DNA from: Opitutaceae bacterium
GTDB lineage: Bacteria > Verrucomicrobiota > Verrucomicrobiae > Opitutales > Opitutaceae
Direction: 5' to 3'
DNA length: 19,520 nucleotides
Assembly: GCA_031266495.1 (NCBI GenBank)
Contig: JAISAX010000547.1
Span: forward strand, 1 to 19,520
Below are positions 1 through 7,293 of the stretch, one piece after another; positions within the stretch are counted from its first letter, which is position 1; every line of letters starts with the position of its first letter. The translations under genes and the position numbers were made by a program. The notes below the pieces were generated by a model, which was not told the origin of the DNA, searched no databases, and saw only the letters and a program-made list of their open reading frames with translations.

Positions 1-190
1 GCGGTCCCCATTTCACCTTGAAATAAAACTCCTCGCCGCTCCGGATGCGTTCCACTGGCATTTCTCCATTTCCGGGTGTGTTGTTTTCCGTGACAACCAC
101 GGTTTTTGCCGCAGCTGCGGCTGCAACCAGAATCAGAACCAAGGTCAGGGTCAGGGCCAGGGAAACACAGCGTGTGAAAAAAGGAATCAT
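1..190 (-). CDS. Secreted protein of unknown function, N-terminal part only
   Basis: Only the first 63 or so residues are inside the window; the gene continues past the left edge. The protein begins MIPFFTRC, followed by a leucine/valine-rich hydrophobic stretch ending in a run of alanines before KTVVV, which is a textbook Sec signal peptide. The mature part begins with a polar stretch and contains EEFYFKVKWGP, which vaguely resembles the opening of DUF3108-type periplasmic proteins; this is a weak guess. An in-frame ATG 12 bases upstream (position 202) is an alternative start, and neither has a Shine-Dalgarno sequence. It follows the CreB-like regulator on the same strand after an 88-base gap, where E. 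coli would have the sensor kinase creC. The visible N-terminus does not resemble CreC or CreD. Confidence 0.6.
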   Translation of the reverse strand, partial: MIPFFTRCVSLALTLTLVLILVAAAAAAKTVVVTENNTPGNGEMPVERIRSGEEFYFKVKWGP

Positions 191-278
191 GGCAGGCAAC
201 ATTGGCAGGCAACATCGGAAACGGACAAAACCATACCGCTTTGCGGACTCCGGGCAAGGCGCGCGGCGCGCCCGTGCC

Positions 279-1019
279 CTAACCTCCCTCGCGCAACGAA
301 TACCCGAGCCCGCGATGGGTCTGGATCGGGTCGGCGTCGGAGCGGACGGCGCGGAGCTTGAAGCGCAAGGATTTTACGTGGGCGTCCACGGTGCGGTCGA
401 GGCTGGCCTCGGGTTCGTCCCAAGCGGCGGCGAGAAGCTGTTCCCGGGAAAAAACGCGGCCCGGCTGCGAGAGCAACACCTTCAGCAGCCGGAATTCGAT
501 CCGGGTCAATTCCAGCGGAGTACCGTGGAAGCGGATACAGAAGCGCGCTTCGTCCACCGTGAACCCGGCCGGGCCATCGCTGGCGCCGCCGGTTGCCGGC
601 ATGGCGGGCATGGCCGGCGGGGAGGGCGGGGAGGGCAGGGGAGAGGCCGGGGCGGCGACGCTTCGTCTGAGGATCGCCTTCACGCGCGCCGCGACCTCGC
701 GCGGGCTGAAGGGTTTTGTTACATAGTCGTCGCCGCCGATTTCCAGGCCGACCACACGGTCGATTTCGCCGTTGCGGGCGGTGAGGAAGAGGATCGGCAC
801 CGGAGATACCTGGCGGATCTGCTTGCACAGTTCGAATCCGCTGATGTCCGGCAGGCCCACGTCAAGAATGACGAGGGCAAACGGCTCGCGGGCGAGGCCG
901 GCGCGCGCGTCCTGGCCGGTGGCGGCCCATTGCGGACGAAAACCTTCCGATGAAAGTGCGTAGAGCAAGGTATCCGCGATGGCGGGCTCGTCTTCGATGA
1001 TCAGGATGGGTGGCGCCAT
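279..1019 (-). CDS. creB: CreB-like two-component response regulator (OmpR/PhoB family)
   Basis: A 246-residue DNA-binding response regulator. Residues 5-119 form the receiver domain: acidic pair E9/D10, phospho-acceptor D53 in LVILDVGLPDISG, T80 and K102. Residues 153-244 form an OmpR-type winged helix (LTRIEFRLLKVLL, GRVFSREQLL, DRTVDAHVKSLR, THRGLGYSLR). The receiver and winged-helix strings match what I recall of E. coli CreB closely (DVGLPDISGFELC, KPFSPREV, THRG-GYSLR), so I use that symbol for the family and not as proof of the same regulon. The linker at about 120-152 is unusually long and Pro/Ala-rich. The ORF is open to 1187, but the start at 1019 gives the normal receiver N-terminus. 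A GCCTGA/TCAGGC inverted repeat lies just upstream of this start. The next gene is not a CreC-like kinase, so the partner sensor is outside the window or has diverged. Confidence 0.85.
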   Translation of the reverse strand: MAPPILIIEDEPAIADTLLYALSSEGFRPQWAATGQDARAGLAREPFALVILDVGLPDISGFELCKQIRQVSPVPILFLTARNGEIDRVVGLEIGGDDYVTKPFSPREVAARVKAILRRSVAAPASPLPSPPSPPAMPAMPATGGASDGPAGFTVDEARFCIRFHGTPLELTRIEFRLLKVLLSQPGRVFSREQLLAAAWDEPEASLDRTVDAHVKSLRFKLRAVRSDADPIQTHRGLGYSLREGG

Positions 1020-1279
1020 GAAAGCCTGACATTCAGGCCACCCGGCCACCCGCATCCAGTAAAAAACAGGTTCCTCGACGTTTTCAATGGGACCGGGGGG
1101 GGGACAGTATTGGCCATTGGCGCTCCCGCGCCAAAGATCAACATCACCCGTCTTAACAGCCTGGCTGATGCTCCGGTGGCGTTCCATTCATGCGGGCGGG
1201 TCCACTTCACAAATTTTGCGCAGGGATGGTTAAATAACAGGAAGTCGGGGGGACTTGCTTTCCGGTTAACTCATTCCCT
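1020..1279. other. Divergent spacer between creB and pckG
   Basis: This 260-base spacer must carry the promoters of both divergent genes. It holds a G9 tract at 1095-1103, an A6 tract near 1060, and an AT-rich TAAATA at 1231-1236 about 45 bases before the pckG start that could serve as a -10 box. No convincing -35 box at the right distance was seen for either direction. No small gene is supported here. Confidence 0.4.
1024..1038 (-). promoter_or_regulatory. Short hairpin just upstream of the creB start codon
   Basis: A perfect 6-bp inverted repeat, GCCTGA-CAT-TCAGGC on the plus strand, ends 5 bases before the creB start codon. In the minus-strand transcript it would fold into a small hairpin with AUG in its loop, and it would bury the only Shine-Dalgarno-like bases (AGG) of this gene. 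It could be a translational control element or a DNA site for the regulator itself; neither is shown. Confidence 0.35.
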
Positions 1280-3133
1280 ATGTCACAAACTGCGACAATC
1301 ATGACCACACGCGACCCTTCCGTGCCTCTCGGCACCAATCCCGCCCTGCTCGACTGGGTGAAAAAGATGGCTGATCTGACCCAGCCCGCCGCAATCCACT
1401 GGGTCGATGGTTCCCAGGAGGAAAACGACGCCCTTTGCGCCGCACTCGTCAAGTCCGGCACCTTCATCAAGCTCAACGAAAAGCTCTGGCCCGGCTGCTA
1501 TTACGCCCGTTCGGACGCCGGTGACGTTGCCCGCGTCGAAGAGCGGACCTTCATCTGCTCGAAGTCCAAAGACGACGCCGGCCCAACCAACAACTGGGCC
1601 GAACCCGTCGAGATGCGCACCCGGCTGGAAGGCCTTTTCAAAGGCTCCATGAAAGGCCGCACCATGTACGTGCTCGCCTACAGCATGGGACCCATCGGCT
1701 CTCCGATCGCCCAGGTGGGCGTCGAACTGACCGACTCCGCTTACGTCGTCACCAACATGCGCATCATGGCCCGCATCGGCCAGGCCGTGTTCAAGGAGAT
1801 CGACAAAAACGAAAAACCCTTCGTCCCCTGTCTGCACTCCGTCGGCGCGCCCCTCGAAGCCGGCCAGAAGGACGTCCTCTGGCCCTGCAACAAGGAAAAA
1901 TACATCGTCCATTTCCCCGAGACCCGCGAAATCTGGTCCTTCGGTTCCGGATACGGAGGCAACGCCCTCCTCGGCAAGAAATGTTTCGCGCTCCGCATCG
2001 CGTCCAACATGGCCCGCGACGAAGGCTGGATGGCCGAGCACATGCTCATCCTCGGCGTCGAAAGCCCGAAGGGCGACCGCACCTACGTCAGCGCCGCCTT
2101 CCCGTCGGCCTGCGGCAAGACCAACTTTGCCATGCTCATCCCGCCCGACGCCCTCCTCAAAAAGGGCTGGAAGGTGTGGACCGTCGGCGACGACATCGCC
2201 TGGATCAAGCCCGACAAGGACGGCGTGCTCCGCGCCATCAATCCCGAGGCCGGCTTCTTCGGCGTGGCGCCCGGCACCTCCGTCAAGACCAACCCCAACG
2301 CCATGGCCTCGCTGGCGAAGAACACCATCTTCACCAACGTCGCCCTCACGCCCGAAGGCGGCGTGTGGTGGGAAGGCATGACCGACGAGACCCCGGCCGC
2401 GCTCACCGACTGGAAGGGCAACCCGTGGACGCCCGCCATCGCAAAAGAAACCGGAGCCAAGGCCGCCCACCCGAACGCCCGCTTCACCGCGCCCGCCTCG
2501 CAGTGTCCCACGATCGACCCCGCCTGGGAAGATCCCGCCGGCGTGCCGATCAGCGCCTTCATCTTCGGCGGACGCCGCCCCGACACGATGCCCCTCGTTT
2601 ATCAGGCCAAAAGCTGGCCCCAGGGCGTCTATATCGCCGCGACGATGGGTTCCGAAATGACCGCCGCCGCCGCCGGCACCGTCGGCCTGGTGCGCCGCGA
2701 CCCGATGGCCATGCTGCCCTTCTGCGGCTACCACATCGGCGACTACTTCCAGCACTGGCTCAACATGGCGAAGAAGGCGAAGATGCCCGCCGTGTTCCAC
2801 GTCAACTGGTTCCGCAAGGATGCCAACGGCAAGTTCATGTGGCCCGGCTTTGGCGAGAACGCCCGCGTCCTCAAGTGGATCGTCGGTCGCGCCAACGGCT
2901 GCGAATGCGCGAAGGCTACCGAAAGCGCCATCGGCTTCCAGCCCGCCTACGAAAACCTCGACTGGGACGGCGCGGATTTCCCGAAAGCGAAATTCGACGA
3001 TCTTCAGGCCGTTGACGTCGCCAGGTGGAAGGCCGAGGTGGCTGACCAGGAAAATTTCTTTGCCAAGGTCGGAACCAAGCTCCCTGCCGAACTCAAGGCG
3101 GAACGCGAAGCCCTCAAGGCTCGCCTCGGCTGA
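1280..3133 (+). CDS. pckG: Phosphoenolpyruvate carboxykinase (GTP)
   Basis: A 617-residue protein of the normal length for GTP-dependent PEPCK, which converts oxaloacetate plus GTP into phosphoenolpyruvate, GDP and CO2 in the cytosol as a gluconeogenic or anaplerotic step. The reactive-cysteine P-loop [15 protein letters not shown] carries C278 and K280. The family signature [16 protein letters not shown] lies at about 427-442, and VGDDIAWIK is the metal/nucleotide region at about 309-317. These distinguish it from the unrelated ATP-type enzyme. The start at 1280 (MSQTATIM) has no Shine-Dalgarno sequence; an ATG at 1301 (MTTRDPS) is equally possible from sequence alone. The gene is monocistronic: it faces away from creB and ends in an intrinsic terminator about 60 bases downstream. 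Confidence 0.97.
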   Translation: MSQTATIMTTRDPSVPLGTNPALLDWVKKMADLTQPAAIHWVDGSQEENDALCAALVKSGTFIKLNEKLWPGCYYARSDAGDVARVEERTFICSKSKDDAGPTNNWAEPVEMRTRLEGLFKGSMKGRTMYVLAYSMGPIGSPIAQVGVELTDSAYVVTNMRIMARIGQAVFKEIDKNEKPFVPCLHSVGAPLEAGQKDVLWPCNKEKYIVHFPETREIWSFGSGYGGNALLGKKCFALRIASNMARDEGWMAEHMLILGVESPKGDRTYVSAAFPSACGKTNFAMLIPPDALLKKGWKVWTVGDDIAWIKPDKDGVLRAINPEAGFFGVAPGTSVKTNPNAMASLAKNTIFTNVALTPEGGVWWEGMTDETPAALTDWKGNPWTPAIAKETGAKAAHPNARFTAPASQCPTIDPAWEDPAGVPISAFIFGGRRPDTMPLVYQAKSWPQGVYIAATMGSEMTAAAAGTVGLVRRDPMAMLPFCGYHIGDYFQHWLNMAKKAKMPAVFHVNWFRKDANGKFMWPGFGENARVLKWIVGRANGCECAKATESAIGFQPAYENLDWDGADFPKAKFDDLQAVDVARWKAEVADQENFFAKVGTKLPAELKAEREALKARLG

Positions 3134-3145
3134 TCGTTCCCAGCT

Positions 3146-3171
3146 CCCCCCCCCCCCCACACACACACACC
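3146..3171. repeat. C13-(AC)n simple-sequence tract
   Basis: Thirteen C residues (3146-3158) run directly into six AC dinucleotides, starting 12 bases after the pckG stop codon. The same composite, on the opposite strand and longer, occurs at the right edge of the window (19475-19513). Confidence 0.9.
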
Positions 3172-3191
3172 TGTAAGTTGATTCAGGATAC

Positions 3192-3225
3192 AGCGGACCG
3201 GATTTTTTTCCGGTCCGCTTTTTTT
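3192..3225 (+). terminator. Rho-independent terminator of pckG
   Basis: A perfect 10-bp GC-rich stem (AGCGGACCGG at 3192-3201 with CCGGTCCGCT at 3210-3219) encloses a T-rich loop and is followed directly by a run of T (3219-3225). It lies about 60 bases downstream of the pckG stop. Confidence 0.9.
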
Positions 3226-3230
3226 ATGGA

Positions 3231-3657
3231 GGGGGGGGGGGGATTTCTCCGGGAAAAACCGAAGAGGCAACAGGTCCGGGGATCGGAAAGGTCCGGGGAG
3301 CGCACGCGTCTCGCGTGCCGGCTTTGGCGTCTCGCCAAAACCCGTTGCCTCTCCGCCTCCCGCTTCCCGCCTCCCCGCCTCCCTCCCGCTACTCCCGCTA
3401 CTCTCGCTACTTCACTCCCGGAGCGGGCGATTGTCAGAAAAAGCCCGCGCTACTCCGATCCGGCGGCTTCGCCGTCTCACGGGCAAGATGCCCGTGCCAC
3501 TCCGGAACCGGGAGGCAACGCGCATGGGCTGGAAGCCCATGCCTCCCCGGAAGCGGGCGAGACGCCCGCGCCACACAGGGAAAGCAACACTCTCGGGCTG
3601 CCTGGTGGATTGGCAAATTTGCGAATTGGCGGATTGGGCTGTAATACCCGGGCCGCG
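3231..3657. other. Repeat-filled gap between pckG and nrdG
   Basis: No gene is supported in this stretch. In order it contains a G12 tract (3231-3242), a C/T-rich zone with a 9-base unit (GCTACTCCC and variants) repeated about three times near 3388-3415, a cluster of REP-like palindromes (3423-3569), and an AT-richer stretch with a perfect 10-base palindrome GCAAATTTGC inside short GGATTGG/GAATTGG direct repeats (3607-3638). The open frames here are translated repeats full of Arg, Pro and His, with no coding character. Confidence 0.7.
3423..3569. repeat. REP-like palindrome cluster A (downstream of nrdG)
   Basis: Hairpin units lie at 3423-3448 (loose), 3478-3496 (CACGGGC-AAGAT-GCCCGTG), 3522-3542 (GCATGGGC-TGGAA-GCCCATGC) and 3553-3569 (GCGGGCG-AGA-CGCCCGC). 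The last three share the core GGGC-loop-GCCC, two are followed by CCAC, and the outer stem bases differ between units but stay paired. A GGCGGCTTCGCCGTC element at 3462-3476 and GAGGCAACG-type linkers lie between units. Cluster B near 4457-4657 uses the same parts. Confidence 0.85.
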
Positions 3658-4248
3658 TTATGTCGGCTCGCGGTACTCTTGCCAGACGTGCGGCGAACCG
3701 GCGACGATGGCTTCGATGTACAGTTCGTCCACATCGCCGAGGCCCGGCCAGCGGGTGGTGCGGAGTTGATGCTCGATGCCGGTTTCCCGAAGCAGGGCGA
3801 GGGTTTCCTGAAGCGCATCGGTGTCGAAGGCCGGGGCGGGAAGTCCGGCCGCCTCGGCGTAGCGCGGCCAGGGGGCCTTGATGTCCGTGGCCACGAAGTC
3901 GAGGAGTCCGTCGGCAATGAGCGAACGAACGACGCCAGGGCGACTGCCATTGGTGTCGAGCTTGACCTGAAATCCGAGCGCGCGGATGCGGCGGATGAAA
4001 TCGGGCAGGTCGGGGTGAAGCGTGGGTTCGCCTCCGCTGATGACCACGCCGTCGAGTTTGCCGCGGCGGGTGACGAGACGTTCAAAAATGTTGGCTTCGG
4101 GAATCGGGGGCGTGAACAGTTCCGGGTAAACAAGCGCCGTGTTGTGGCACCAGGGACAGCGCCAGTTGCAGCCTTGCGTGAACACAACGGCAGCAATGCG
4201 ACCGGGAAAGTCGCTCAGGGAACAGGGAACGTAGCCGCCGATGCGCAT
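3658..4248 (-). CDS. nrdG: Anaerobic ribonucleotide reductase activating protein (radical SAM)
   Basis: A 196-residue radical-SAM activase that installs the glycyl radical on NrdD using S-adenosylmethionine and a 4Fe-4S cluster. The cluster motif is C27-x3-C31-x2-C34 (CNWRCPWCHN), preceded by the typical opening MRIGGYVPCSLSDFPG. The SAM-contacting SGGEPTLHP is at about 71-79, and DTNGSRP and DIKAPW follow. The frame is open to a TTG at 4272, but the ATG at 4248 gives the canonical family N-terminus. There is no Shine-Dalgarno sequence. It lies downstream of nrdD on the same strand, but about 430 bases of repeats separate them, so it may have its own promoter in the AT-rich stretch at 4270-4325. 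REP-like hairpins lie on both sides of the gene. Confidence 0.93.
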   Translation of the reverse strand: MRIGGYVPCSLSDFPGRIAAVVFTQGCNWRCPWCHNTALVYPELFTPPIPEANIFERLVTRRGKLDGVVISGGEPTLHPDLPDFIRRIRALGFQVKLDTNGSRPGVVRSLIADGLLDFVATDIKAPWPRYAEAAGLPAPAFDTDALQETLALLRETGIEHQLRTTRWPGLGDVDELYIEAIVAGSPHVWQEYREPT

Positions 4249-4677
4249 GGAAAATACAGGACTGGCAATCAATAAGATTAAGAATTAAAAATTTTACAAA
4301 ATGAAAACGAATGCGCCGATCAAAATCTGATGGTGCGGTGCTTCGGTGTTCCGGTCGATTTTTGTTTTTTCAGCGGGTGTCGCAAGCGATGTCCCTGCGC
4401 GGGGTACCGCATATCATCAGTTGATGGAGGAAGGCACGCGGTGACCAGGAAGTGGCGCGGGCGTCCCGCCCGCAGACGGCGAAGCCGCCGGATCGGCGGA
4501 TTGTCCGTAAAAGCCTGTGCCACGCCGGAGTGGAGAGGCAACGGGATGCGGGCGGGACGCCCGCGCCACGTCGGAGCGGAGAGGCAACGCTCATGGGCAA
4601 GATGCCCATGCCACTCCGGTCCGGCGGCTTCGCCGTCACACGGGCTGGAAGCCCGTGCCACGCGGAGAGGCAAACGC
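4249..4677. other. Gap between nrdD and nrdG: AT-rich leader plus repeats
   Basis: No gene is supported. The nrdG-proximal part (about 4268-4330) is strikingly AT-rich and includes TTAAGAATTAAAAATT, the same word that builds the large inverted repeat near 15006-15140; it is a plausible nrdG promoter region on the minus strand, but no clear -35/-10 pair can be fixed. The remainder is the REP-like cluster B. A small palindrome CATCA-GT-TGATG lies at 4415-4426. Confidence 0.6.
4457..4657. repeat. REP-like palindrome cluster B (downstream of nrdD)
   Basis: Units lie at 4457-4473 (inverted orientation, GCGGGCG-TCC-CGCCCGC), 4548-4564 (GCGGGCG-GGA-CGCCCGC), 4592-4610 (CATGGGC-AAGAT-GCCCATG) and 4639-4657 (CACGGGC-TGGAA-GCCCGTG). 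The GGCGGCTTCGCCGTC element appears at 4623-4637 and, inverted, near 4475-4490. GAGAGGCAACG linkers recur. The first hairpin downstream of nrdD begins about 20 bases after its stop codon, so it may protect or attenuate the transcript. Confidence 0.85.
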
Positions 4678-6912
4678 TCACGGGCGATTGGCCGCGGTGG
4701 GCGCCGCGACAACCGGCACCTTGTAAACGCGCCGGCGGTTGAACTCGGCCTGCTTGCCTTCGTTCCATTGCTGGACCGGACGCAGGTAGCCGACGATGCG
4801 CGAATAGACTTCGGTCTCTTTTGCGCACTTCGGACAGGCGGGCTGCTCGCCCGGGATGTATCCGTGATCCGGACACACACTGAAGGTGGGCGTGAGCGAG
4901 AAGTAGGGCAGGCGGTGCGTCTCCGCGATGCGGCGGACGAGGTTTTTCACGGCTTTCGGGTCGGCGATGCGCTCGCCGAGAAAGAGGTGCAGGACGGTAC
5001 CGCCGGTGTAGCGGGTTTGCAGGTCGTCCTGGTGTTCGAGCGCCTCGAACAGGTCGTCGGTGGCCTGCACGGGGAGGTGCGTGGAGTTGGTGTAGTAGGG
5101 CTTGGCGCCGTGCAGGAGGTCTTCCTCGTTGGCGACGAGCATGGCGGGGAAGAGTTCCTTGTCCTTTTTGGCGAGGCGGTAGCTGGTGCCTTCGGCGGGC
5201 GTGGCTTCGAGGTTGTAGTGGTTGCCGGTCTCGCGCTGGTAAGAGACGAGGCGGTCGCGCATGAAGTCGAGCGTGCGCAGGGCGAAGGCGCGGCCTTCGG
5301 CGGTGTTGATGCCGCCGAAGCCGAGGTTGGCGCAGGCTTCGTTCATGCCGACGAGGCCGATGGTCGAGAAGTGGTTTTTCCAGTACGCATCAAAGCGCTC
5401 CTTCATGTGGCGGAGGTAGTGCGTGGTGTAGGGATAGAGGCCGGCGGAGGTGAGGCGTTCGAGGAGCTTGCGCTTGATTTCGAGGCTTTCGCGGGAGAGG
5501 TCCATGAGCGCGGCGAGGCGGGCGCGGAAGGCTTCCTCGCGGGCGGCGAGCGGCGCATCCTCGCCGGGCGTGGAGGGGTGTTCTTCGCAGGCGAGGTGGC
5601 CGAGGCGGGGGAGGTTGATCGTGACGACGCCGACGGAGCCGGTGAGGGGATGCGCGCCAAAGAGGCCGCCGCCGCGTTTTTCGAGCTGGGTGTTGTCGAT
5701 GCGGAGGCGGCAGCACATGGAGCGCGCGTCCTCGGGCTTCATGTCGGAGTTGATGAAGTTGGAAAAATAGGGGATGCCGTAGCGGCCGGTCATCTCCCAG
5801 AGGCCTTCGAGGTGGGGGCTGTCCCAGTCGAAGTCGGGCGTGAGGTTGATGGTTGGTATCGGGAATGTCATGACGCGCCCCTTGGCGTCGCCTTCGCTCA
5901 TGACTTCGAAGAAGGCGCGGTTGAAGAGGTTCATTTCTTCCTGGAACTGGCCGTAGGTTTCCTCGCGGTGGATGCCGCCGTGGACGACGGGTTCGGTGGT
6001 CATGTGCCGTGGGCACACGAGGTCGAGCGTGACGTTGGTGAAGGGGGTCTGGAAGCCGACGCGTGTGGGGACGTTGATGTTGAACAAAAACTCCTGGAGC
6101 GACTGCTTGACCTGGTCGTAGGTGAGTTTGTCGAAGCGGATAAAGGGGGCGAGGAGGGTGTCGAAACTGGAAAAGGCCTGCGCGCCGGCGGCTTCGCCCT
6201 GGAGCGTGTAGAAGAAGTTGGTGATCTGGCCGAGCGCGGTGCGGAGGTGTTTTGCAGGGCGCGATTCGAGTTTGCCGGAGACGCCGCAGAAGCCTTGGAG
6301 GAGGAGGTCGTGGAGGTCCCAGCCGACGCAGTACACGGAGAGTTGGTTGAGGTCGTGGAGGTGGAAGTCGCCGTTTTCGTGGGCGGCGCGGATTTCGGGG
6401 GGGTAGATGGCGTTGAGCCAGTAGGTTTTGGAGACGGCGGAGGAGAGGTAGTTGTTCAGACCCTGGAGCGAGTAGCTCATGTTGCTGTTTTCGCGCACTT
6501 GCCAGTCGAGTTGCCTGAGGTAGCCGTCGATGAGGGCAACGTCCTGGCGGGCGGTGACTTCGCGCAGGCGTTTGTGCTGGTCGCGGTAAACGATGAGGGC
6601 GCGGGCGGTCTTGCGAAAGGGGGAGTCGAGCAGGAATTCCTCAATGACGTCCTGGATCTGTTCGACGGTCGGAGTGGTGTCGGCGACGGTGGCGAGGAGG
6701 AGGTTGATGACGCGGAGGGTGAGGCGGTGGGCCACGGCGTCGTCAAATTCACCGGTGGCGGCTCCGGCGCGCGCGAGGGCGCGGGTGATGCGTTTGGCAT
6801 CGAAGGTGACGAGCCGTCCGTCGCGTTTGCGGACCTGGGCGGGGAGGCCGGGAGCGGCATTGCGGAGGAAGGCGGCGAGATCCTGGGCGGGTGTGGGCAG
6901 GTGAAGTGACAT
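4678..6912 (-). CDS. nrdD: Anaerobic (class III) ribonucleoside-triphosphate reductase
   Basis: A 744-residue glycyl-radical enzyme that reduces ribonucleoside triphosphates to deoxy forms under anoxia. Residues about 25-118 form an ATP-cone (VRKRDGRLVTFD onward) for allosteric control of activity. The ten-stranded barrel follows, with C195 in LSVYCVGWDL and C400/C401 in RSMCCRLRIDN as candidate catalytic or finger-loop cysteines. A C-terminal metal site is suggested by C680, H683, C693 and C696 (CPDHGY, CPKC). The glycyl radical site is G708 in YSRIVGYLRPVQQWNEGKQ. Length and all key residues are intact. The start has no Shine-Dalgarno sequence. The activase nrdG lies downstream on the same strand. 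The gene implies growth or survival without oxygen. No class I or II reductase is visible in the window. Confidence 0.97.
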   Translation of the reverse strand: MSLHLPTPAQDLAAFLRNAAPGLPAQVRKRDGRLVTFDAKRITRALARAGAATGEFDDAVAHRLTLRVINLLLATVADTTPTVEQIQDVIEEFLLDSPFRKTARALIVYRDQHKRLREVTARQDVALIDGYLRQLDWQVRENSNMSYSLQGLNNYLSSAVSKTYWLNAIYPPEIRAAHENGDFHLHDLNQLSVYCVGWDLHDLLLQGFCGVSGKLESRPAKHLRTALGQITNFFYTLQGEAAGAQAFSSFDTLLAPFIRFDKLTYDQVKQSLQEFLFNINVPTRVGFQTPFTNVTLDLVCPRHMTTEPVVHGGIHREETYGQFQEEMNLFNRAFFEVMSEGDAKGRVMTFPIPTINLTPDFDWDSPHLEGLWEMTGRYGIPYFSNFINSDMKPEDARSMCCRLRIDNTQLEKRGGGLFGAHPLTGSVGVVTINLPRLGHLACEEHPSTPGEDAPLAAREEAFRARLAALMDLSRESLEIKRKLLERLTSAGLYPYTTHYLRHMKERFDAYWKNHFSTIGLVGMNEACANLGFGGINTAEGRAFALRTLDFMRDRLVSYQRETGNHYNLEATPAEGTSYRLAKKDKELFPAMLVANEEDLLHGAKPYYTNSTHLPVQATDDLFEALEHQDDLQTRYTGGTVLHLFLGERIADPKAVKNLVRRIAETHRLPYFSLTPTFSVCPDHGYIPGEQPACPKCAKETEVYSRIVGYLRPVQQWNEGKQAEFNRRRVYKVPVVAAPTAANRP

Positions 6913-7293
6913 GGTGACGGTGGATGGAGGAAGTTGTTTGTGAGTTGTGCTGGAATTGGCAGTGAGTTGACGAATTTCGATGACAGGACCCTGCCAGACG
7001 AAGCAGCGGCCTCAGCAGCCGCCGGTTTGAGTCGCAGGTATCGGGATTTTGCAGAGGAACACTCCGGGAGGAGATGTTCAGGATGGGAAGAGACTGGATG
7101 GCGGCTGGTCCGTCCGCCGTGGAGGGGTGAGGTGGTAGTGATGGCTTCCTGAAGAAATGAGAAACAACGGGGTTACGCTATGGGTAGTGGTTTTCCGCCA
7201 GTCAATGCCCTGGATATTGTGGTGGTGAGGTATTAGGACGGAAGGGAGTAGGGTATTAGGAACGAAGGCGGAAAATGCTGCCGTTCCGGTTTT
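6913..7293. other. Non-coding gap upstream of nrdD
   Basis: This gap of about 380 bases has no supported gene; a 72-codon frame on the plus strand has no start signal or protein-like pattern. Near 7230-7275 the phrase GTATTAGGA(A)CG(G)AAGG occurs twice. No NrdR-box pair (the usual control site of reductase genes) was recognised. No hairpin with a T-run follows the hexapeptide-protein gene, whose stop is at 7294. Confidence 0.5.
7177..7205 (-). promoter_or_regulatory. Possible sigma70-like promoter reading toward nrdD
   Basis: On the minus strand TTGACT (7205-7200) is followed after 17 bases by CATAGC (7182-7177). The -35 match is good, but the -10 matches only three of six bases. It would give a leader of about 260 bases before nrdD. 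Treat it as a weak candidate. Confidence 0.2.

Noticed and set aside
1195..1300. CreB target sites (TTCAC-N6-TTCAC)
   Set aside because: A single TTCAC is present near 1206, but no second copy lies at the required spacing.
1283..3166. A 627-codon open frame antisense to pckG
   Set aside because: It mirrors pckG almost exactly, is rich in Gly/Asp/Val as expected from the complement of GC-biased codons, and has no family features.
3423..4657. CRISPR-like array
   Set aside because: The repeats are palindromic units of variable sequence with no regular spacers, and no cas genes are nearby.
4320..4880. A 186-codon minus-strand frame overlapping the end of nrdD
   Set aside because: It overlaps the nrdD C-terminus in another frame and otherwise translates the REP-like cluster.
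4330..6909. An 859-codon open frame antisense to nrdD
   Set aside because: nrdD on the other strand has every catalytic motif; this frame is a low-complexity Glu/Val/Gly shadow.
6934..7152. A 72-codon plus-strand frame upstream of nrdD
   Set aside because: No ribosome site, no recognisable pattern, and it lies in a probable promoter region.
6913..7293. NrdR boxes upstream of nrdD
   Set aside because: No pair of the expected palindromic boxes could be seen by eye.
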